DNA of 64,000 bases from contig CAYQJS010000008.1 in the NCBI GenBank assembly GCA_964417895.1, positions 62,001-126,000 on the forward strand, given 5' to 3'. How positions within the stretch are numbered: the first letter of the stretch is position 1; every line of letters starts with the position of its first letter. This DNA is from CAYQJS01 sp964417895. Its GTDB lineage: Bacteria > Chloroflexota > UBA6077 > SHYK01. The notes under the pieces were generated by a model. It worked only from the letters and a program-made list of their open reading frames with translations, was not told where the DNA came from and searched no databases. Shown here in pieces: positions 34,817 through 41,800 of the stretch. A program made the translations under genes and the position numbers.

Positions 34817-35710
34817 CTAAAGCGGCTCCAACCAAGGCAGATGGCGCGCCAGGAATGCCAAGACGCGTGCCTCGTATCGTTCCCGCTCCATGGAATACGT
34901 GAGGCCGTGCTCAGCGCCCTTGATGACCCACGTCTCTGTACCCGGGCGATCGCCTAACGCTGCTCGGATCCTTTCGAAGTGGGCAAGCGGGATCGTGGAG
35001 TCCGCCTCGCCGTGGATCAAGAGGATGGGCACCTGCGACGCGGCGACGGCCCGCAGTGGAGACACGTCACCGGGGGACACTCCCAGGTAGGCCCGAGAGA
35101 GGAGCTCCGTGCAAAACGCCAGGAGGCGATTGGCCAGCGGGAGAAACCGGTAGTAGTCCATGGCCATCGCGCCGAGGTCTGAGAACGGGGAGTCCGCGAC
35201 CACGGCATCAACGGCGTCGGTATGCGGCAGCGCGAGAAGGGCGACCGACGCGCCGACGGAGAAGCCCCAGAGGGCGATCGAGCGCGCGCCTCTCGCCCGC
35301 AGATACTCCACGGCGGCGAGCACGTCCTGCCACTCGCGGTGCCCCAGGGTGGTCAGTGACCCCTCGCTCTCGCCAAAGTAGCGGAGATCGAACAGGAGCA
35401 AGTCGTAGTGGTCGTGCAGGAAGTGGGTGACGCCCAGGATGTCCGCTTTGGAGAACGGGTATCCGTGCAGGACGATGACGGCCCGCTCGCCACTGCCGCC
35501 ACCTCGCTGCGGGATGTGCCAGGCGCTCAGCCTCAGGCCATCCCGGGTGTGGAGGGCAATGGCTTCGAATGCCCACCCGAAGTCGGCGGGCGTGCGGTTG
35601 GCGGTGAAGCGCATGGGACGGATGGAGTAGAAGAAGCCCAGACTCGCCAGAAGGACCAGCCCCAGCAAGGCGGCCGCGAGAATAGCCGTGGCGCGCGCTA
35701 CTGTATCCAA
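34817..35710 (-). CDS. membrane-anchored alpha/beta hydrolase
   Basis: A 297-residue serine hydrolase. An N-terminal transmembrane helix (ATAILAAALLGLVLLASLGFFYS) places the hydrolase domain probably outside. The oxyanion region is VIVLHGYPFSK, the nucleophile elbow GFSVGAS, the acid in LIHGEADSTIP and the His in KGAEHGLTY, a complete triad. It resembles the BEM46/YsgA-like group with unknown substrate. Start TTG 35710 follows a purine-rich stretch (GGAGGGAGGAGCGAGCAGGGG). Confidence 0.78.
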   Translation of the reverse strand: MDTVARATAILAAALLGLVLLASLGFFYSIRPMRFTANRTPADFGWAFEAIALHTRDGLRLSAWHIPQRGGGSGERAVIVLHGYPFSKADILGVTHFLHDHYDLLLFDLRYFGESEGSLTTLGHREWQDVLAAVEYLRARGARSIALWGFSVGASVALLALPHTDAVDAVVADSPFSDLGAMAMDYYRFLPLANRLLAFCTELLSRAYLGVSPGDVSPLRAVAASQVPILLIHGEADSTIPLAHFERIRAALGDRPGTETWVIKGAEHGLTYSMERERYEARVLAFLARHLPWLEPL

Positions 35711-35890
35711 CCCCTGCTCGCTCCTCCCTCCTGATCCGACAGTAGCAGGGTTGAAGGCGGCTGGGTGGAGGCTCGAAGCACCTTCCAGCGTTCGCTTCCT
35801 GTGCGCGCTTCCGGGGCTAGAAATTGTCTTCCTCGGAGATCGCCCTTGCGGCGGATTCGTGAGGCGACGAGAAATCGGTGTCTCTCATGC

Positions 35891-36427
35891 TCAGGGCCAG
35901 CCCCACTCAGCAAACGCTGTTTGTGTGTCGTCGAGCACCGCCTCCCAGTCAGCTCGCCGGGGCGTTATGTCGAATTCCGTGAGGACAAGACGGAAAAATG
36001 ATTGAGGAGCAATCCGCCCGGTCGGGAGATGCGCCCGCCCGACCCTCTCCTCGCCGACCCGAGAAGCTGGCCCGAGATGGAAGTGCGGGAAAGTAACCGG
36101 CGACCGCCCAGCCGGATGCCACTGGTACGAGATCAGCTCCTGGCGGGCTGCATTCTCCAGCGAGTAGACGTATCCGACCACGGCTACCTTCCAAGGGCCT
36201 CGCGGCTCCACGTCTTCCACGATGCGGTAGCGCTGCGAAACGAACATGAAAAGATCGCCGCTCAAGCGGATCGCCGAACCATCGTTCAGGATGAGAACGT
36301 GCGGCTCAGGGGAAGGGTGGTAGCCGCCGCCGCCGACGTTGACCACAGCACTCGTGAGCGACGAGACGGCTTTGCCAAACGACTCAATGAACGCGTTCAC
36401 CGCCTCGGCTGGAGTTCTGCCGGCCAC
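35891..36427 (-). CDS. hypothetical protein of a two-gene cassette (HxH-containing)
   Basis: A 178-residue protein. The middle segment 'YVYSLENAARQELISYQWHP...FPHFHLGP' has an H-x-H motif, followed by 'HLPTGRIAPQSFFRLVLTEFDITPRRADWEAVL'. I recall similar short proteins with HLHLG and HLPTGR blocks encoded beside a small partner, but cannot name the family. The partner gene ends 14 nt upstream on the same strand. A toxin-antitoxin-like role is speculation based on size and pairing. Confidence 0.55.
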   Translation of the reverse strand: MAGRTPAEAVNAFIESFGKAVSSLTSAVVNVGGGGYHPSPEPHVLILNDGSAIRLSGDLFMFVSQRYRIVEDVEPRGPWKVAVVGYVYSLENAARQELISYQWHPAGRSPVTFPHFHLGPASRVGEERVGRAHLPTGRIAPQSFFRLVLTEFDITPRRADWEAVLDDTQTAFAEWGWP

Positions 36428-36441
36428 CTCAGACGCGGCAG

Positions 36442-36639
36442 CTAATGAGCTAGGGGGAGAAGGAAGGAGACGCGCTGGACTTCGTAACGCTCGTCGCCGT
36501 CAAACTCGCCGGCGTCCCAGCGGCGGATGAACTCTTGGCCGGAGATGCCCAGGTATTCATTGGCGACCTTCTCGAAAATGGCGCGCGCTTCTTCCGGGGT
36601 CAACTCGTGAGTCTCTACCCCATCGTGAGTGACGGCCAT
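36442..36639 (-). CDS. small conserved-looking protein, partner of the HxH protein
   Basis: 65 residues from ATG 36639, chosen because GGGAG lies about 8 nt upstream; an upstream ATG at 36672 lacks a Shine-Dalgarno. 'ELTPEEARAIFEKVANEYLGISGQEFIRRWDAGEFDGD' is soluble and acidic, and the final 'VSFLLPLAH' is typical of a widespread small family associated with uncharacterised toxin-like neighbours. It ends 14 nt before the HxH gene. Confidence 0.6.
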   Translation of the reverse strand: MAVTHDGVETHELTPEEARAIFEKVANEYLGISGQEFIRRWDAGEFDGDERYEVQRVSFLLPLAH

Positions 36640-36726
36640 CCTGTCGCTCCCAGTGGATCGCTCTTTCACCATGGTACAGGTGCGGAACGGCCGCCGACAA
36701 TCAACTGTCAGGCACCTCTCCTGAAG

Positions 36727-37629
36727 CTAGGATAGCTCCTGTCTGAGCTGCGCCATCAGGCGGCGCGCCATGGGGGAGAAACGCTTGTTGCGCCGAAACA
36801 CCAGCGCGAAGCTCTGGGCGACTCGGAGCTCGGGCACGTGGATCTCCGCTAGCGCTCCCCGCTCCAGCTCGTCGGCAACCTCGCACCGGTAGAGCGCACC
36901 GAGCCCGATGCCCGTGGCGACGGCCCGCTTCACTGCCTCCGCGCTGGAGAGCTCCAGGGCAGGTGGCCGCGGCTCGACTCCCAGCTCGCGGAGGCGCCAT
37001 TCCAGCTGGGTGCGCGCCTGGTTGGACGCAGCACGGGCCACAACAGCCTCTCCGGCCAGCCGGGTGGGCTCCACCGTCGCACCAGCAAGCCGATGGTGCG
37101 GGGCCGCGATGATCGCCAGCTCTTCGTCGAAGAGCGGCTCGATGGCAAGGCCATCCGGAATGCCCGGGCCCGTCTCCAGGACCCCAAAGTCGTTCAGGCC
37201 CCCGAGCGTGTCGGCGGCCACCTGGGCTGTCGACGAGGTGTTCAGCGCGACGCCGACGCGGGGATGCTGTTCCTTGAAGCGGACGAGCTGGCGAGGCAAC
37301 ACGTAGCTCCCCACAGAGTCGCTGGCCCCGACAGCTACCTGCCCCGCCTGTCCTCCAGCGACGTCGCGCACGAACTCGCGGATCGTGGTCGTCTCGCGCA
37401 GCACCTCCTTCGCGTAGCGGTAGGCCGCGGCGCCGGCCTCCGTGGGCAGCGTCCGACGTCCCTCCTGCCGCACGAGTCTGGCGCCGAAGAAGCGCTCGAG
37501 GCCGCGCATGTGGGCGCTGAGTGCAGGCTGCGTCGTGTACAGACGCTCCGCGGCGGCCGTGAAGCTCTGGCACTCCACCACTTCGCACAGCACCCGGAGC
37601 TTCTGGAGGCTTATTCCGGTATCATCCAT
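36727..37629 (-). CDS. LysR-family transcriptional regulator
   Basis: A 300-residue regulator. The N-terminal winged helix-turn-helix is SLQKLRVLCEVVECQSFTAAAERLYTTQPALSAHMRGLERFFG. The C-terminal effector-binding domain of two alpha/beta lobes runs from about residue 90 ('GQVAVGASDSVGSYVLP'). The cognate ligand and targets are unknown; the Rieske or metF genes nearby are possible but unsupported. ATG 37629 has no Shine-Dalgarno. An AT-rich region with TATGAT 6 nt upstream suggests a leaderless transcript; the family usually autoregulates from such a region. Confidence 0.88.
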   Translation of the reverse strand: MDDTGISLQKLRVLCEVVECQSFTAAAERLYTTQPALSAHMRGLERFFGARLVRQEGRRTLPTEAGAAAYRYAKEVLRETTTIREFVRDVAGGQAGQVAVGASDSVGSYVLPRQLVRFKEQHPRVGVALNTSSTAQVAADTLGGLNDFGVLETGPGIPDGLAIEPLFDEELAIIAAPHHRLAGATVEPTRLAGEAVVARAASNQARTQLEWRLRELGVEPRPPALELSSAEAVKRAVATGIGLGALYRCEVADELERGALAEIHVPELRVAQSFALVFRRNKRFSPMARRLMAQLRQELS

Positions 37630-37635
37630 AAGTAA

Positions 37636-37641
37636 ATCATA
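37636..37641 (-). promoter_or_regulatory. putative -10 (TATGAT) of leaderless lysR-family gene
   Basis: On the minus strand TATGAT is followed by TTACTT and then the ATG. The surrounding 50 nt are unusually AT-rich for this genome. No consensus -35 is evident. Confidence 0.4.
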
Positions 37642-37740
37642 GTCTAATCCGATGTGAAATAATATTCGACATTCGCCATCCCCGCGCGCTATGCTAACGG
37701 CGGCCACCACGCCCTGAGCTGCCAAAGGGGTCTCCCGCGA

Positions 37741-37775
37741 GATGCTTCGCCTGCGGCTCAGCATGACAGTGGGTC
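37741..37775. repeat. hybrid REP / CTAG-element fragment
   Basis: GATGCTTCGCCTGCGGCTCAGCATGACA (right half of the REP at 14212) runs directly into GTGGGTCATTTG (left end of the CTAG element). One repeat may have inserted into or recombined with another upstream of metF. Confidence 0.5.
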
Positions 37776-37840
37776 ATTTGCCCAGGCGACCAAAGGGGAC
37801 AGAAACTCAGGATGGCGGGATGGCGCCATCGGGAAACGTC

Positions 37841-38812
37841 ATGCGCATCATCGATTGCTTCGGCTCCAGTCGTCCGGTCTATTCGTTCGAGTTCTTCCCA
37901 CCGAAGACCGAGGACGGCGTCCGAAGTCTGTTCGCGACCATTGAGGAGCTAGCCGAGCTGCACCCATCGTTCGTATCCGTCACCTACGGGGCCGGGGGGA
38001 GCACGCGGGCAGTAACGGTTGACCTCGTCGCGCGCATCAAGCGGGAGACGGCCTTGGAGGCCATGGCGCACCTCACATGTGTCGGCCACAGCGCCGTCGA
38101 GCTCGGCTGCATCCTCGACGAGCTTCAGGCTCGCGGCATCGAGAATGTGCTCCCCTTACGCGGCGACCCGCCGCGGGGCGAGGCACGCTTCATCCCTGCG
38201 GCGGATGGCTTCGCCTACGCCCAGGAGCTCGTCCGATTCGTTCGACCTCGCTACGACTTCTGCCTGGCGGGCGCCTGCTATCCCGAAGGCCACCTCGAGT
38301 GTCCCGACAAGGATGAAGACCTGCGGCACCTCACGGAGAAGGCCAGATCGGGGGTCGACTTTATGATCACGCAGCTGTTCTTCGACCCCCAGGACTACTT
38401 CCGATTCGTCGGGCGCGCGCGTGCTGCCGGTATCGAACAGCCCATCGTGCCGGGCATCATGCCGGTGACGAACGTGGCGCAGATCGAGCGCTTCACCCAG
38501 ATGTGCGGCGCCACCATCCCACCCGCGTTGCAGGAGCAGCTGGATGCGGCCCGAGACGACGAGGAGGCCGTGATAGCCGCCGGGATCGCGTGGGCGACGG
38601 AGCAGTGCCGGGCACTGCTGGCAGGAGGCGCGCCGGGTATCCACTTCTATACGCTTAACCGTTCCCGGGCCACCCGCACGATTTTTCTCAACTTGCAGAG
38701 TTCTAATGACGCGGGGACGCGGCGACACGCGGACGCGGCGACCGGCCCGGCCCTCCCCGCGTCCCCCCTTCGCCGCGTCTCTCCGCCTCAGCGCCGCGGG
38801 CTCACGCCTTGA
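37841..38812 (+). CDS. metF: 5,10-methylenetetrahydrofolate reductase
   Basis: FAD-dependent TIM-barrel enzyme reducing methylene-THF to methyl-THF for methionine synthesis. 'RPVYSFEFFPPKTEDG' (N-terminal signature), 'SVTYGAGGSTR', 'AHLTCVG' and 'LPLRGDPPRGE' are the MetF landmarks; 'VDFMITQLFFD' and 'VPGIMPV' follow. The core ends near residue 286. The last ~35 residues are translated palindromic repeat (38708-38781) and are probably a non-functional tail. ATG 37841 has GGGAAA upstream; ATG 37820 is possible. The stop overlaps the TTG start of the MetH fusion (TTGA), so substrate supply and use are in one operon. Confidence 0.92.
   Translation: MRIIDCFGSSRPVYSFEFFPPKTEDGVRSLFATIEELAELHPSFVSVTYGAGGSTRAVTVDLVARIKRETALEAMAHLTCVGHSAVELGCILDELQARGIENVLPLRGDPPRGEARFIPAADGFAYAQELVRFVRPRYDFCLAGACYPEGHLECPDKDEDLRHLTEKARSGVDFMITQLFFDPQDYFRFVGRARAAGIEQPIVPGIMPVTNVAQIERFTQMCGATIPPALQEQLDAARDDEEAVIAAGIAWATEQCRALLAGGAPGIHFYTLNRSRATRTIFLNLQSSNDAGTRRHADAATGPALPASPLRRVSPPQRRGLTP
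38708..38781. repeat. GACGCGG-type palindromic repeat inside metF 3' end
   Basis: GACGCGGGGACGCGGCGACACGCGGACGCGGCG faces CCCCGCGTCCCCCCTTCGCCGCGTC. The inverted micro-repeats are read in frame as the metF C-terminus (RRHADAATG...). Confidence 0.65.
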
Positions 38813-41800
38813 GGCACGCGGAGCTACAGGAACGGCTCGCTGGTCGCCCGCTTCTGGCGGATGGGGCCACGGGTACTGAGTTGGCCGTCGCCCAGATTCA
38901 CTTTGAGCGCTGCTTCGACGAGCTGAACCTGTCCGCTCCTGCGCTGATCGAGGACATCCATTGCAGTTACATCGCGGCGGGCGCCGAGCTCATCGAGACC
39001 AATACCTTCGGCGCCAACCGGATCAAGCTCGCTCGCTATGGCTTCGACCGCGTGGCGGACATCAACTTCCAGGGTGTGCGCATCGCCCGCGATGCCGCCC
39101 GGTCGACGGGTGAGTCCGTGCTGATCGCCGCGGCCGTCGGCCCCATCGGCCAGGAGCTCGAGCCCGTGGGCAGCGTTGCTCTCGGTGACGCTCGAGCCGC
39201 GTTCGCGGAACAGATCTCGGCGTTGCTCGAAGCGGGACCCGATCTTCTCCTCTTCGAGACGTTCTCGGGGCTTGGCGAGCTGAGCGAAGCTGTTGCCGCC
39301 GCCAAGGCAGTGGCCGACATCCCAATCATTGCCCAGCTGACCTTCACTGCCGACGGACGGACGCCCGCGGGCGAAAGCCCGGAGGCTGTCGCCACGGAGC
39401 TTGAGGCCCTCGGCATCGACGTTGTGGGCATGAACTGCGGGGTGGGTCCGCAGGTTGCGCTCGACGTAGCGCAGGCCATGCGGCGCTCGACGCGGCTTCC
39501 CATCAGTGTGCAGCCGAACGCGGGTCTTCCCGGCCGTGCCGGAGGGCGCGTCTTCTACCTGTCAACGCCGGCCTATTTCGCGGAATATGCGCGCCGCTTC
39601 GCGGACGCCGGAGTAAGCGTCGTCGGCGGCTGCTGCGGCACAACTCCCTCGCACACGGCTGCGATGCGCGACGCGCTGGCCGGGCCGGGTCGGTCGCGGC
39701 GATTGTTTCCGTTGCCATCCGCCGCGGCTGATGGCGCGGACGGACGGGAGGCCCGCCCCGAGGTCCTCGAGCCCACCGGCCTCGCGACCCAGCTGAAGCA
39801 GCGGAGGTTCGTCGTTGCCGCCGAGGTCGAGGCCCCGCAGGGCTCGACTGCCTGGCGGGCTATCGATGCCGCGCAGCAGCTGCTCGAGGCCGGGGCCGAC
39901 TGCATAGCCGTCGGGCTTTCACCCCTGGCGCGTGCGCAGGCGAGTCCCATCGCCATCGCGGCTCTCGTCCAGCAGCGGCTCCAGGCCGAGACCATCGTGC
40001 GTTTATCTGCTCGCGAGAGGAGCCTGCTCGCCCTCCAGGAGGATGTGCTGGGGGGGCACGCCCTCAACGTACGCAACGTCGTGGCGGCGGTCGGCGGTCC
40101 GAGCGAGCCTGGGCACCACGCGCATCGCGGAGGCGTGCCAGAGGTCGATAGCATCGGCCTCATCAGGGTGCTTGCCCGGCTCAATGACGGGGTCGACTGG
40201 GCCGGCGCCGGCATGGGCCGGCCGACGGGCTTCCACATCGGCGGCGACGTCACGCCGGCCATCGACGATTGGGCCGCCGAGCGCGACCGCATGCGGCGCA
40301 AGATCGACGCCGGCGCCGCGTACCTGGTGGCGGCGCCCCTTTTCGACATGGAGCAATTGGAGGCCTTCTTCGAGAACGTCGGCGTGCTGCCGGTCCCGGT
40401 CATCATGGAGATCCTGCCGCTGTATTCGAGCCGGCAGGCCGAGTTCCTCCACAACGAGATGGCCGGGATGATCGTGCCCGCCTGGATCCGCCAGCAGATG
40501 CGCCAGGCTGGCGACCATGGCCGGGACGTGGGCCTGCAGATAGCAGCCGAATTCCTGGAGCTCGCGCGACCGCACATCCAGGGCGTCTGCATCCAGGCCT
40601 CCGGCGGCTACGCTGCGCGCCGCCAGCTCGTCCGCCTCGCAAGGACTGACGTAAGGACTGAGCGCCGAGGACTCACGAGGACTGAGCGCCGAGGACTGAG
40701 GACTGAGGAGTCACCTCCGCAGCCTGGCTCAGTCCTCAGTCCTCAGTCCTCAGTCCTCAGTACTTCGATCATGAGCGCCTTTCTCGAAGCGTTGAAGCGG
40801 CGCGTCCTCATCCTCGACGGGGCCATCGGGACGGCGATCCATTCCTACAACCTGCCCCTCAGCGACTACCTGGGCCTCGAGAATTGCTCGGAGGTTCTCG
40901 TCCTGACTCGGCCGGACGTGATCGAGGAAATTCACGAGTCATTCCTGGCCGTCGGCTGCGATGCCGTCGAGACGAACACGTTCGGCGGGATGAAGCACGT
41001 GCTGGCCGAGTTCGGCCTGGACGGCAGATGTCGGGAGATCAACCGCGCCGCCGTGGCGATTGCCCGCCGGGCTTGCGACCGTCACACCACTCCCGCTAAG
41101 CCCCGTTTCGTAGTTGGCTCAATCGGGCCCGGTACCAAGCTCATCACCCTCGGCCAGATCGACTGGGACACCATGCACGACAGCTATGCCGAGCAGGTGC
41201 GGGGGCTGCTCGACGGCCCGCCAGGTCATCGGTCCGATGTGTTGCTGATCGAAACCGCCCAGGATTTGCTCCAATGCAAGTGCGCCGTGAACGCGGCCGT
41301 GGACGTGGAGCGAGCCATGGGGATCTGGGACACGGACGAGCGCGTCCCCATCTTCGTCCAGGTGACGGTCGAAACGACGGGCACGCTCCTGCTGGGGTCC
41401 GACATCTCGGCGGCCGTCTGCGCCCTCGAGGAGCTGCCAATCGACGGCATCGGCATGAACTGCGCGACCGGCCCGAGAGAGATGGCGGAGAACGTGCGCT
41501 ATCTCGCGCGGGCTAGCTCGAAGCCGATCTCCATCCTGCCCAATGCCGGGCTTCCCATCCTCCAGGACGGCAAGCCGGTATTCCCGCTCCAGCCGGAGGC
41601 GCTGGCAGCAGCGCTCAAACAGTTCGTCGAGAACGATGGCGTAAGCATCGTCGGCGGGTGCTGCGGGACGACGCCCGAGCACCTGCGCGCCGTCGTGGAA
41701 GCCATCGGCGAGCGCCCCCCAGGGCAGCGACAGCCGGAGCATCCGGCGCAAGTGTCGAGCCTGTACTCCGCGGTGGACCTCCGGCAGGAGAACAGCGTAC

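Noticed and set aside
37630..37840. possible SAM or cobalamin riboswitch upstream of metF/metH
   Set aside because: The interval is mostly repeat fragments; no conserved riboswitch core (such as the B12-box) was found.
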